Part shown: piece by piece, positions 35,563-44,953 of the stretch
Layout of the letters: every line of letters starts with the position of its first letter
Numbering within the stretch: position 1 is the stretch's first letter
Made by a program: the position numbers and the translations under genes
From: Streptococcus mitis
GTDB lineage: Bacteria; Bacillota; Bacilli; Lactobacillales; Streptococcaceae
Reading direction: 5' to 3'
NCBI RefSeq assembly: GCF_016658865.1
Contig: NZ_CP067992.1
Span: 701,001 to 765,000 of the forward strand
Length of the DNA: 64,000 nucleotides
Notes under the pieces: generated by a model
What the model was told of the DNA's origin: nothing
Database searches by the model: none
The model's input: the letters and a program-made list of their open reading frames with translations, nothing else

Positions 35563-35596
35563 AGTAATCGCTTACATAAAAATGAAAGCGATTACT
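35563..35596. promoter_or_regulatory. Inverted pair of cre (CcpA) sites before bgaA
   Basis: ATGAAAGCGATTACT (35582-35596, plus) fits the cre consensus WTGNAANCGNWNNCW at every fixed position. Its inverted mate on the minus strand, ATGTAAGCGATTACT (35577 to 35563), fits too. Together they form a perfect palindrome with arms AGTAATCGCTT and AAGCGATTACT. They lie downstream of the predicted start of transcription and just before GGAGG, a roadblock position for CcpA bound with HPr-Ser-P. Confidence 0.8.
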
Positions 35597-35610
35597 AAAA
35601 GGAGGATTTT

Positions 35611-38600
35611 ATGGAAAAAAGCCATTGGAATCGTAAAAGAGTCTATAGCATTCGTAAATTTGCTGTAGGAGCTTGCTCAGTAATGATTGGAACTTGTGCA
35701 GTTCTATTCGCAGGAAATATAGCTGGAGAATCTGTAGTTAATGCGGATGAAACACCTATTACTCGTACTGCTGAGAAACCTAATGAGGAAAATCCTATAG
35801 TAGAAGAAAAGGTTGATCAAGCTTTGGAAACTAAAAATGTAGTCGAAAGTACAGCACAAAAACAATCTAGTGCCACTGAGTCTATTTCATCTGAGAAGAA
35901 AGAAGATAAAGCAGTAACTCCAAAAGAGGAAAAAGCTCCAAAGATAGAATCACAAGCTTCAAGTCAAGAAAAACCGCTCAAGGAAGATGTTAAAGCTGTG
36001 ACAAATGAAGAAGTCAATCAAATGATTGAAGACAGAAAAGTGAATTTTAACCAAAATTGGCACTTTAAACTCAATGCGAATTCTAAAGAAGCCATTAAAC
36101 CGGATGCAGATGTATCTACGTGGAAAAAATTAGATTTACCGCATGACTGGAGTATCTTTAACGATTTTGATCATGAATCTCCTGCACAAAATGAAGGTGG
36201 ACAGCTTAACGGTGGGGAAGCTTGGTATCGCAAGACTTTCAAACTAGATGAAAAAGACCTCAAGAAAAATGTTCGCCTTACTTTTGATGGCGTCTACATG
36301 GATTCCCAAGTTTATGTCAATGGTCAGTTAGTGGGTCATTATCCAAATGGTTATAACCAATTTTCATATGATATCACTAACTATTTGAACAAAGATGGAC
36401 GTGAGAATGTAATTGCTGTTCATGCAGTCAACAAACAACCAAGCAGCCGTTGGTATTCAGGTAGCGGTATTTACCGTGATGTGACTTTACAAGTGACAGA
36501 TAAAGTTCATGTTGAGAAAAATGGGACAACCATCTTAACGCCAAAACTAGAACAACAGCAACACGGCAAGGTTGAAACTCATGTGACCAGCAAAATTGTC
36601 AATACGGACGACAAAGACCATCAACTTGTAGCAGAATATCAAATCGTTGAACGTGGTGGTCAGGCTGTGACAGATCTAGTACGTACAGAGAGCCGTACCT
36701 TGAAAGCACATGAAGTAACTAGTCTTGATGCGATTTTAGAAGTTGAAAGACCAAAACTCTGGACCGTTTTAAATGACAAACCGGCCTTGTATGAATTAGT
36801 TACACGTGTTTACCGGGACGGTCAATTAGTTGATGCTAAGAAAGATCTGTTTGGTTACCGATATTATAACTGGACTCCAAATGAGGGCTTCTCTTTGAAT
36901 GGTGAACGCATTAAATTCCATGGAGTTTCCTTGCACCATGACCACGGAGCGCTTGGAGCAGAAGAAAACTACAAGGCTGAGTATCGTAGACTGAAACAGA
37001 TGAAGGAAATGGGAGTGAATTCGATTCGTACGACTCACAACCCAGCAAGTCCTCAGACCTTACAGATTGCAGCTGAACTTGGTTTGTTGGTTCAGGAAGA
37101 AGCTTTTGATACTTGGTATGGCGGTAAGAAACCATACGATTATGGTCGTTTCTTTGAAAAAGATGCTACCCATCCTGAGGCTAAAAAAGGTGAAAAATGG
37201 TCTGACTACGATCTACGTACTATGGTAGAGAGAGACAAAAATAATCCTGCTGTTTTTATGTGGTCAATCGGAAATGAAATCGGTGAAGCAAATGGGGATC
37301 CCCATTCTCTAGCGACTGTTAAACGTCTAGTCAAAGTTATCAAGGATGTTGATAAGACTCGTTACGTTACCATGGGAGCAGATAAGTTCCGTTTCGGTAA
37401 TGGTAGTGGTGGGCATGAAAAAATTGCTGATGAACTCGATGCTGTTGGATTTAACTACTCTGAAGATAATTACAAAGCCCTTAGAGCTAAGCATCCAAAC
37501 TGGTTGATTTATGGGTCAGAAACATCTTCAGCAACGCGTACAAGAGGAAGTTACTTCCACCCAGAGCGTGAGTGGGTACAAAGTAATCAGTCATGGCGTA
37601 ACTATGAACAGTCAGATTATGGAAATGACCGTGTTGGTTGGGGTAAAACGGCAACTGCTTCATGGACATTTGACCGTGACAATGCTGGCTATGCTGGTCA
37701 ATTCATTTGGACAGGTACGGACTATATCGGTGAACCAACTCCATGGCACAACCAAAACAACACGCCAGTTAAAAGCTCTTACTTTGGTATCGTAGATACT
37801 GCAGGTATTCCAAAAAACGACTTTTATCTTTACCAAAGTCAATGGGTTTCTGCAAAGAAAAAACCAATGGTTCACCTTCTTCCTCACTGGAACTGGGAAA
37901 ACAAAGAGTTGATAGACAATGTAGCAGACGCGGAAAATAAAATCCCTGTACGTGCTTATTCTAATGCTGCAAGTGTAGAATTGTTCTTGAATGGAAAATC
38001 TCTTGGTCTGAAGACTTTCAACAAAAAACAAACTAGCGATGGACGCACTTACCAAGAAGGTGCTAATGCTAATGAACTTTATCTTGAATGGAAAGTTGCT
38101 TATCAACCAGGTACCTTGGAAGCAATTGCTCGTGATGAAGCTGGTAAAGAAATTGCACGTGACAAGATTACGACTGCTGGTAAGCCAGCGGCTGTTCGTC
38201 TTATCAAGGAAGACCATGCAATTGCAGCAGATGGAAAAGACTTGACATATATCTACTATGAAATTGTTGACAGCCAAGGGAATGTAGTACCAACTGCCAA
38301 TAATCTGGTTCGCTTCCAATTGCACGGACAAGGCCAACTTGTCGGTGTCGATAACGGGGAACAAGCCAGCCGTGAACGCTATAAGGCGCAAGCAGATGGT
38401 TCTTGGATTCGTAAAGCATTTAATGGTAAAGGTGTTGCCATTGTCAAATCAACTGAACAAGCAGGTAAATTCACACTGACAGCCCATTCAGATCTCTTGA
38501 AATCTAGTCAAGTAACTGTCTTTACTGGTAAAAAAGAAGGACAAGAGAAGACTGTTTTGGGGACAGAAGTAGCAAGAGTTCGTACATTAATCGGTAAAGA

Positions 38601-41600
38601 TCCAAAAATGCCGAAAACAGTAGGTTTTGTATACAGCGATGGTAGTCGTGAAAAACTTCCAGTAACTTGGTCTCAAGTCGATGTTAGTCAAGCAGGAGTT
38701 GTGACTGCTAAAGGTACAGCAAATGGACGTGAGGTAGAGGCTCGTGTCGAGGTTCTAGCAATTGCGAAAGAATTACCAACAGTTAAACGTGTTGCTCCAG
38801 GAGCAGATTTGAACACTGTAGATAAATATGTGTCAATACTTGTAACCGATGGAAGTGTACAAGAGTACGAAGTAGATAGTTGGGAGATTGCGGAAGCGGA
38901 TAAAGCCAAACTTTCAGTAGCTGGATCACGTATTCAAATGACTGGTCAGTTAGCTGGAGAAACTATTCATGCAACCCTTGTGGTAGAAGAAGGAAAAGCT
39001 GCAGCATCTGTAGTGCCAACTGTTACTGTTGGCGGTGAGGCAGTAACAGGGCTTACTAGTCAACAACCAATGCAATACCGCACTCTTGCTTATGGTGCCC
39101 AATTGCCAGAAGTCACAGCAAGTGCTGAAAATGCTGATGTTACAGTTCTTCAAGCAAGCGCAGCAAACGGCATGCGTGCGAGCATCTTTGTTCAGCCTAA
39201 AGATGGTGGCCCTCTTCAAACCTATGCGATTCAATTCCTTGAAGAAGCACCGAAAATTGACCACTTGAGCTTACAAGTTGAGCAAGCTGACGGTCTCAAA
39301 GAAGACCAAATAGTCAACTTGTCGGTTCGAGCTCACTATCAAGATGGAACGCAAGCTGTATTACCAGCTGATAAGGTGAGCTTCTCTACAAGCGGTGAAG
39401 GGGAAGTTGCAGTCCGAAAAGGAATGCTTGAGTTGCATAAACCAGGAGCACTTACTCTGAAAGCTGAATATGAGGGTGCTACAGGTCAAATCAATCTCAC
39501 TATACAAGCCAATACTGAGAAGAAGATTGCGCAATCCATCCGTCCTGTAAATGTAGTGACAGATTTACACCAAGAACCTACTCTTCCGTCAACAGTAACG
39601 GTTGAGTATGACAAAGGTTTCCCTAAAGCTCACAAAGTCACTTGGCAAGCTATTCCGAAAGAAAAACTAGACCACTATCAAAGCTTTGAAGTGTTAGGTA
39701 AAGTTGAAGGAATTGACTTGGAAGCGCGTGCTAAAGTATCTGTAGAAGGCATCGTTTCAGTTGAAGAAGTTAGTGTGACAACTCCAATCGCAGAAGCACC
39801 ACAATTACCAGAAAGCGTTCGTACATATGATTCAAATGGTCACGTTTCATCAGCTAAGGTTGTATGGGATGCGATTCGTCCAGAGCAATACGCTAAGGAA
39901 GGTGTCTTTACAGTTAATGGTCGCTTAGAAGGTACTCAATTAACAACTAAACTTCATGTTCGCGTATCTGCTCAAACTGAGCAAGGTGCAAACATTTCTG
40001 ACCAATGGACCGGTTCAGAATTGCCACTTGCCTTTGCTTCAGATTCAAATCCAACCGACCCTGTTTCAAATGTCAACGATAAATTGATTTCCTTTAATGA
40101 CCGACCAGCCAATCGTTGGACAAACTGGAATCGTAGTAATCCAGAAGCTTCAGTCGGTGTTCTGTTTGGAGATTCAGGTATCTTGAGCAAACGCTCCGTT
40201 GATAATCTAAGTGTCGGATTCCACGAAGACCATGGAGTTGGCGCACCGAAGTCTTATGTGATTGAGTATTATATTGGTAAGACTGTTCCAACAGCACCTA
40301 AAAACCCTAGCTTTGTAGGTAATGAAGAACATGTCTTTAACGATCCTGCAAACTGGAAAGAGGTAAGCAATCTCAAAGCTCCAGCTCAACTCAAGGCTGG
40401 AGAAATGAACCACTTTAGCTTTGATAAAGTTGAAACCTATGCTGTTCGTATTCGCATGGTAAGGGCAGACAACAAACTTGGAACTTCTATCACAGAAGTA
40501 CAAATCTTTGCGAAACAAGTTGCGGCAGCCAAACAAGGACAAACAAGAATCCAAGTTGACGGTAAAGACTTAGCAACCTTTAACCCTGATTTGACTGACT
40601 ACTACCTTGAGTCTGTCGATGGAAAAATTCCTGCAGTAACAGCAAGTGTTAGCAACAATGGTCTAGCGACTGTTGTTCCAAGTGTTCGTGAAGGTGAGCC
40701 AGTTCGTGTTATCGCGAAAGCTGAAAATGGCGACATCTTAGGAGAATACCGTCTGCACTTCACTAAGAATAAAGACTTACTTTCTCGTAAACCAGTTGCT
40801 GCAGTTAAACAAGCTCGCTTGTTGCAACTAGGCCAACCACTTGAATTGCCAACTAAGGTTCCAGTTTACTTCACAGGTAAAGACGGTTACGAAGCAAAAG
40901 ACATGACAGTTGAATGGGAAGAAGTTCCAGCAGAAAATCTGACAAAAGCAGGTCAATTTACTGTTCGAGGTCGTGTCCTTGGTAGCAATCTTAATGCTGA
41001 GTTCACTGTACGAGTGACAGACAAACTTGGTGAGGCTCTTTCAGATAACCCTAACTATGATGAAAACAGTAACCAGGCCTTTGCTTCAGCAACTAATGAT
41101 ATTGACGACAGTTCTCATGACCGTGTAGACTATATCAATGATAGAGATCACTCTGAAAATCGTCGTTGGACAAACTGGTCTAAAACGCCATCTTCTAATC
41201 CAGAAGTATCAGCAGGTGTGATCTTCCGTGAAAATGGTAAGATTGTAGAGCGGACTGTTGCGCAAGCCAAACTTCACTTCTTTGCAGATAGTGGTACGGA
41301 TGCGCCTTCTAAACTTGTTTTAGAGCGCTATGTCGGTCCAGACTTTGAAGTGCCAACCTACTATTCAAACTACCAAGCTTACGAATCAGGACATCCATTC
41401 AACAACCCAGAAAATTGGGAAGCTGTTCCTTATCGTGCGGATAAAGACATTGAAGCTGGTGATGAAATAAACGTAACATTTAAAGCTGTCAAAGCCAAAG
41501 CCATGAGATGGCGTATGGAGCGTAAAGCAGATAAGAGCGGTGTTGCGATGATTGAGATGACTTTCCTTGCACCAAGCGAATTGCCTCAAGAAAGCACTCA

Positions 41601-42825
41601 ATCAAAGATTCTTGTAGATGGAAAAGAACTTGCTGATTTCGCTGAAAATCGTCAAGACTATCAAATTACCTATAAAGGTAAACGGCCAAAAGTTGCAGTT
41701 GAAGAAAACAATCAAGTAGCTTCAACTGTGGTAGATAGTGGAGAAGACCGCCTTCCAGTACTTATTCGCCTCGTTTCAGAAAGTGGAAAACAAGTTAAGG
41801 AATACCGTATCCAGTTGATCAAGGAAAAACCAGTTTCTGAGAAAACAGTTGCTGCTGTACAAGAAGAACTTCCAAAACTTGAATTTGTTGAAAACGATTT
41901 GGCCTACAAGACAGTTGAGAAAAAAGATTCAACACTTTATCTAGGTGAGACTCGTGTAGAACAAGAAGGAAAAGTTGGTAAGGAACGTATCTTTACAGCA
42001 ATTAATTCTGATGGAAGTAAGGAAGAAAAACTCCATGAAGTGGTAGAGGCACCGACAGACCGCATCGTCTTGGTTGGAACGAAACCAGGCACCGCCCTTC
42101 CAGAAGATGAAGTGAAGAATCTTGTGCTTAACAGACCAGAACTTGTGGTCGAAGAAGAAACCATTGATTTCAAGGTTCAGGAACGTAAGTCTGATAAGTT
42201 GTATCTAGGTGAAACCCGTGTTCTTCAAGAAGGAAAACAAGGAGTCCGTGTTCGCTTGATCGAAGTGGAAAACGGAAAACGCCAACTTAAAGAAACTTAT
42301 GATAAAGTTGTTGCTCAAGATCGTATCCTAGAAGTTGGAACGAAACCAGGCACCTCTCTTCCAGAAGACGAAGTTAAGAATCTTGTGCTTAACAGACCAG
42401 AACTTGTAATTGAAGAAGAAACAATCGATTTCAAAGTTCAGGAACAAAAGAACGATAAACTTCCAGTAGGTCAAACTCGAGTCCTCCAAGAAGGAAGACA
42501 AGGAGTCCGTGTTCACTTAATCGAGGTTGAAAATGGTAAGCGAACTGAAAAGGATAGCTATGATAAAGTTATGGCTCAGGATCGCATCGTAGAAGTCGGT
42601 ATGGCTGGTGAAGCAACTAAACCAGTACAGCCGGTAGATACAAAACCACAAGTGTCAGAAAAAGCAGAAACAAAACCAATTGCTCCAAGTGAAGCTAATC
42701 AAACTAATAAAGCCCAGTTACCAAATACAGGTAATGCGGCAAGCCAAGCAACAGTAGCAGCAGGTTTAGCTCTACTCTGTTTGAGTGCAGGATTAGTAGC
42801 CACTAAAGGTAAAAAAGAAGACTAG
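35611..42825 (+). CDS. bgaA: Cell-wall-anchored beta-galactosidase BgaA (GH2)
   Basis: 2404-residue surface exo-beta-galactosidase. YSIRK signal (~11-40), GH2 sugar-binding, Ig-like and TIM-barrel domains (~140-750) with acid/base Glu-556 in WSIGNEIG and nucleophile Glu-637 in YGSETSSA, then DUF4982 and Ig-like domains, two CBM71-type modules (QWTGSELPLAF... and the second copy near residue 1830 with RRWTNWSKTP), three G5-like repeats (~2090-2330) and an LPNTG sorting signal with hydrophobic tail. The protein is longer than the ~2230 residues I recall for pneumococcal BgaA. It removes terminal beta-1,4 galactose from host N-glycans. Controlled by the cre pair in its leader. Confidence 0.95.
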   Translation: MEKSHWNRKRVYSIRKFAVGACSVMIGTCAVLFAGNIAGESVVNADETPITRTAEKPNEENPIVEEKVDQALETKNVVESTAQKQSSATESISSEKKEDKAVTPKEEKAPKIESQASSQEKPLKEDVKAVTNEEVNQMIEDRKVNFNQNWHFKLNANSKEAIKPDADVSTWKKLDLPHDWSIFNDFDHESPAQNEGGQLNGGEAWYRKTFKLDEKDLKKNVRLTFDGVYMDSQVYVNGQLVGHYPNGYNQFSYDITNYLNKDGRENVIAVHAVNKQPSSRWYSGSGIYRDVTLQVTDKVHVEKNGTTILTPKLEQQQHGKVETHVTSKIVNTDDKDHQLVAEYQIVERGGQAVTDLVRTESRTLKAHEVTSLDAILEVERPKLWTVLNDKPALYELVTRVYRDGQLVDAKKDLFGYRYYNWTPNEGFSLNGERIKFHGVSLHHDHGALGAEENYKAEYRRLKQMKEMGVNSIRTTHNPASPQTLQIAAELGLLVQEEAFDTWYGGKKPYDYGRFFEKDATHPEAKKGEKWSDYDLRTMVERDKNNPAVFMWSIGNEIGEANGDPHSLATVKRLVKVIKDVDKTRYVTMGADKFRFGNGSGGHEKIADELDAVGFNYSEDNYKALRAKHPNWLIYGSETSSATRTRGSYFHPEREWVQSNQSWRNYEQSDYGNDRVGWGKTATASWTFDRDNAGYAGQFIWTGTDYIGEPTPWHNQNNTPVKSSYFGIVDTAGIPKNDFYLYQSQWVSAKKKPMVHLLPHWNWENKELIDNVADAENKIPVRAYSNAASVELFLNGKSLGLKTFNKKQTSDGRTYQEGANANELYLEWKVAYQPGTLEAIARDEAGKEIARDKITTAGKPAAVRLIKEDHAIAADGKDLTYIYYEIVDSQGNVVPTANNLVRFQLHGQGQLVGVDNGEQASRERYKAQADGSWIRKAFNGKGVAIVKSTEQAGKFTLTAHSDLLKSSQVTVFTGKKEGQEKTVLGTEVARVRTLIGKDPKMPKTVGFVYSDGSREKLPVTWSQVDVSQAGVVTAKGTANGREVEARVEVLAIAKELPTVKRVAPGADLNTVDKYVSILVTDGSVQEYEVDSWEIAEADKAKLSVAGSRIQMTGQLAGETIHATLVVEEGKAAASVVPTVTVGGEAVTGLTSQQPMQYRTLAYGAQLPEVTASAENADVTVLQASAANGMRASIFVQPKDGGPLQTYAIQFLEEAPKIDHLSLQVEQADGLKEDQIVNLSVRAHYQDGTQAVLPADKVSFSTSGEGEVAVRKGMLELHKPGALTLKAEYEGATGQINLTIQANTEKKIAQSIRPVNVVTDLHQEPTLPSTVTVEYDKGFPKAHKVTWQAIPKEKLDHYQSFEVLGKVEGIDLEARAKVSVEGIVSVEEVSVTTPIAEAPQLPESVRTYDSNGHVSSAKVVWDAIRPEQYAKEGVFTVNGRLEGTQLTTKLHVRVSAQTEQGANISDQWTGSELPLAFASDSNPTDPVSNVNDKLISFNDRPANRWTNWNRSNPEASVGVLFGDSGILSKRSVDNLSVGFHEDHGVGAPKSYVIEYYIGKTVPTAPKNPSFVGNEEHVFNDPANWKEVSNLKAPAQLKAGEMNHFSFDKVETYAVRIRMVRADNKLGTSITEVQIFAKQVAAAKQGQTRIQVDGKDLATFNPDLTDYYLESVDGKIPAVTASVSNNGLATVVPSVREGEPVRVIAKAENGDILGEYRLHFTKNKDLLSRKPVAAVKQARLLQLGQPLELPTKVPVYFTGKDGYEAKDMTVEWEEVPAENLTKAGQFTVRGRVLGSNLNAEFTVRVTDKLGEALSDNPNYDENSNQAFASATNDIDDSSHDRVDYINDRDHSENRRWTNWSKTPSSNPEVSAGVIFRENGKIVERTVAQAKLHFFADSGTDAPSKLVLERYVGPDFEVPTYYSNYQAYESGHPFNNPENWEAVPYRADKDIEAGDEINVTFKAVKAKAMRWRMERKADKSGVAMIEMTFLAPSELPQESTQSKILVDGKELADFAENRQDYQITYKGKRPKVAVEENNQVASTVVDSGEDRLPVLIRLVSESGKQVKEYRIQLIKEKPVSEKTVAAVQEELPKLEFVENDLAYKTVEKKDSTLYLGETRVEQEGKVGKERIFTAINSDGSKEEKLHEVVEAPTDRIVLVGTKPGTALPEDEVKNLVLNRPELVVEEETIDFKVQERKSDKLYLGETRVLQEGKQGVRVRLIEVENGKRQLKETYDKVVAQDRILEVGTKPGTSLPEDEVKNLVLNRPELVIEEETIDFKVQEQKNDKLPVGQTRVLQEGRQGVRVHLIEVENGKRTEKDSYDKVMAQDRIVEVGMAGEATKPVQPVDTKPQVSEKAETKPIAPSEANQTNKAQLPNTGNAASQATVAAGLALLCLSAGLVATKGKKED
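42061..42605 (+). repeat. In-frame 261-bp repeats in the bgaA 3' end
   Basis: Two strongly similar units start near 42061 and 42322 (87 codons apart), each beginning VGTKPGT.LPEDEVKNLVLN and containing TRVLQEG.QGVRV; a third diverged unit precedes them from about 41864. They encode G5-like domains between the catalytic part and the sorting signal. Confidence 0.85.
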
Positions 42826-42887
42826 AAATTTTGATACTTTCGTTATCATTAAAGAGTGGAGAGAAACTCTTGTCTTAGATAGAAGAT

Positions 42888-42924
42888 AAATCCCTTGGAA
42901 TATAAGTTTCTAAGGGATTTTCTT
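42888..42924 (+). terminator. Terminator of bgaA
   Basis: AAATCCCTT (42888-42896) pairs with AAGGGATTT (42912-42920), followed by TCTTT. Confidence 0.8.
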
Positions 42925-42974
42925 TGTATAAAATTGTATAGTGTTATTATCTACCTTATTTTGTAGAGAAAGCA

Positions 42975-43001
42975 AAAATCCCTAGAAAATGTTTAGGGAT
43001 T
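42975..43001 (-). terminator. Terminator of the minus-strand DUF3397 gene
   Basis: On the minus strand AATCCCTA pairs with TAGGGATT (42994-43001 and 42977-42984) and runs into T5, immediately after the stop codon of the gene. Confidence 0.8.
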
Positions 43002-43004
43002 CAA

Positions 43005-43358
43005 TTATTTCATTAAGAACAATTCAACAATCATCTCGATATACATGACAAGGGTTACTAAAAATCCTGCACGCCAGAAAAATTTGATGAATTTAGGATA
43101 GTAAAAACTGCGTTTTTTCAGAAGGAAGAAAAAAACGAGAATAATAGCTAGGAGTGAGAGGGCTAGGCCTAGTCTAGGGAGGAAATTATGGGTAAAGGTT
43201 TTAGCTGTAATCAAGTAATACTCAAATACCAAGACTGGAAAAGCCAAATCCGCAAAGTTTCGTCCTAGTTTTTTTAATCTAAAAAGTTTGGTTATGATAA
43301 TGCAGACTACTAAGGTCAGTATCAATAATAAAATAGATGCTAATTTCATTAAAATCAT
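43005..43358 (-). CDS. DUF3397 membrane protein
   Basis: 117-residue integral membrane protein with four hydrophobic helices, basic loop KLFRLKKLGRN after the first and FLLKKRSFYY after the third. This is the DUF3397 layout; function unknown. The predicted -10 box (TGATACAAT, 43373-43365 on the minus strand) leaves only six bases before the ATG at 43358, and no Shine-Dalgarno exists, so translation from a leaderless mRNA is likely. The in-frame ATG at 43364 touches the -10 and would not be transcribed. Divergent from mnmL. Confidence 0.75.
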   Translation of the reverse strand: MILMKLASILLLILTLVVCIIITKLFRLKKLGRNFADLAFPVLVFEYYLITAKTFTHNFLPRLGLALSLLAIILVFFFLLKKRSFYYPKFIKFFWRAGFLVTLVMYIEMIVELFLMK

Positions 43359-43364
43359 ACCCAT

Positions 43365-43373
43365 ATTGTATCA
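43365..43373 (-). promoter_or_regulatory. Extended -10 of the DUF3397 gene
   Basis: TGATACAAT on the minus strand, directly before the gene; a -35 is not obvious. Confidence 0.55.
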
Positions 43374-43428
43374 TAAAAAATCGCTAATGGAAACGAGAAA
43401 CAGAGGAATTTATAGGAAAGTCAGGCTT

Positions 43429-43457
43429 TTGAGATTGTGGGTGTTTTTTGTTATAAT
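43429..43457 (+). promoter_or_regulatory. Promoter of the mnmL operon
   Basis: TTGAGA (43429-43434), 17-base spacer, TATAAT (43452-43457). The start codon at 43465 is seven bases after the -10, at the expected transcription start. Confidence 0.8.
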
Positions 43458-43464
43458 GAAAGTT

Positions 43465-44394
43465 ATGAAATCTTATAACACCTTGAATGATTATTATCGA
43501 AAACTCTTTGGAGAAAAGACCTTTAAAGTCCCTATTGACGCGGGGTTTGACTGTCCCAATCGTGATGGAACTGTGGCTCATGGAGGCTGTACTTTTTGTA
43601 CGGTTTCAGGTTCTGGAGATGCTATTGTCGCACCGGATGCGCCTATTCGTGAGCAATTTTATAAGGAAATTGACTTTATGCACCGTAAGTGGCCGGATGT
43701 TCAGAAGTATCTGGTTTATTTTCAAAATTTTACCAACACCCATGAAAAGATGGAAGTCATCCGAGAGCGCTATGAGCAAGCTATCAATGAGCCAGGTGTA
43801 GTAGGAATCAATATTGGAACGCGCCCAGACTGTTTACCAGACGAAACCATCGAATATTTGGCTGAGTTGTCGGAACGCATGCATGTGACGGTTGAATTGG
43901 GCTTGCAGACCACTTATGAAACAACCTCTGACCTGATTAATCGTGCCCATTCTTATGAATTGTACGTGGAAACGGTCAAGCGTTTGAGAAAGTATCCCAA
44001 GATTGAGATTGTTTCCCATCTTATTAATGGCTTGCCTGGTGAAACCCATGAGATGATGATTGAAAATGTCCGCCGTTGTATCACGGATAACGATATTCAA
44101 GGAATTAAACTGCACTTGCTTCACCTGATGACCAATACGCGTATGCAACGAGATTATCACGAAGGACGTTTACAGTTGATGAGTCAGGATGAATATGTTA
44201 AGGTCATCTGTGACCAACTGGAAATCATTCCCAAGCATATCGTCATCCATCGAATCACAGGAGATGCGCCTAGGGATATGCTGATTGGGCCTATGTGGAG
44301 CCTCAATAAATGGGAAGTGCTAAATGCTATTGAAACTGAAATGCGACGTCGTGGAAGTGTTCAAGGATGCAAGTCTGTAAAACAGGAGTTTTGA
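43465..44394 (+). CDS. mnmL: Radical SAM protein YtqA/MnmL (TIGR01212), tRNA wobble uridine modification
   Basis: 309-residue radical SAM protein. The iron-sulfur cysteines lie in CPNRDGTVAHGGCTFC, the characteristic pattern of the TIGR01212/YtqA group; GINIGTRPDCLPDE and ELGLQTTYETT are further family motifs. YtqA of Gram-positive bacteria has been assigned as MnmL, acting in the conversion of cmnm5s2U to nm5s2U, with YtqB/MnmM adding the methyl group; the next gene is that partner. The start at 43465 (MKSYNTLNDYY) matches the family N-terminus and coincides with the predicted transcription start, so the mRNA seems leaderless. Confidence 0.88.
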   Translation: MKSYNTLNDYYRKLFGEKTFKVPIDAGFDCPNRDGTVAHGGCTFCTVSGSGDAIVAPDAPIREQFYKEIDFMHRKWPDVQKYLVYFQNFTNTHEKMEVIRERYEQAINEPGVVGINIGTRPDCLPDETIEYLAELSERMHVTVELGLQTTYETTSDLINRAHSYELYVETVKRLRKYPKIEIVSHLINGLPGETHEMMIENVRRCITDNDIQGIKLHLLHLMTNTRMQRDYHEGRLQLMSQDEYVKVICDQLEIIPKHIVIHRITGDAPRDMLIGPMWSLNKWEVLNAIETEMRRRGSVQGCKSVKQEF

Positions 44395-44395
44395 T

Positions 44396-44953
44396 ATGAA
44401 AAGACCACTTGAGATGGCACATGATTTTTTGGCTGAGGTTGTAACTCAGAGTGATATCGTAGTGGATGCGACCATGGGAAATGGTCATGACACGCTTTTT
44501 CTAGCCAAGCTAGCCAAGAAAGTCTATGCCTTTGATATTCAGGAACAAGCCTTGGAAAAGACTCAGGAGCGTTTGGACCAGGCTGGAATGACAAATGCCC
44601 AGTTGATTTTACAAGGGCACGAGACACTGGACCAGTTTGTGACAGAAGCCAAGGCAGGGATTTTTAATCTGGGCTATTTGCCGTCAGCTGATAAGTCAGT
44701 CATCACCCGACCTCAGACAACGATTGAAGCATTAGAAAAGCTGTGTCATTTGCTTGTCAAAGGTGGACGAATTGCTATCATGATCTACTATGGTCATGAA
44801 GGAGGCGATCTAGAGAGGGATGCTGTCTTGGATTTTGTTAGCCAGTTGAACCAACAAGAGTACACAGCTGCCATTTACCGAACTTTAAACCAAGTCAACA
44901 ACCCACCATTTTTAGTGATGATTGAGAAATTAGAGAGATATAGACATGGATAA
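44396..44953 (+). CDS. mnmM: SAM-dependent methyltransferase YtqB/MnmM
   Basis: 185-residue class I methyltransferase (rRNA methylase-like PF06962 group). SAM-binding motif I is VVDATMGNGHDTLFLA, motif II YAFDIQE, followed by FNLGYLPSADK, the family's distinctive NLGYLPxxDK segment. The family has been shown to methylate nm5s2U to mnm5s2U at the tRNA wobble position. It follows mnmL after a single base gap and overlaps the next small gene, so the pathway is organised as an operon. Confidence 0.88.
   Translation: MKRPLEMAHDFLAEVVTQSDIVVDATMGNGHDTLFLAKLAKKVYAFDIQEQALEKTQERLDQAGMTNAQLILQGHETLDQFVTEAKAGIFNLGYLPSADKSVITRPQTTIEALEKLCHLLVKGGRIAIMIYYGHEGGDLERDAVLDFVSQLNQQEYTAAIYRTLNQVNNPPFLVMIEKLERYRHG

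Noticed and set aside
37660..38391. 243-codon minus-strand frame opposite bgaA
   Set aside because: Antisense shadow inside the GH2 gene with no ribosome site or family resemblance.
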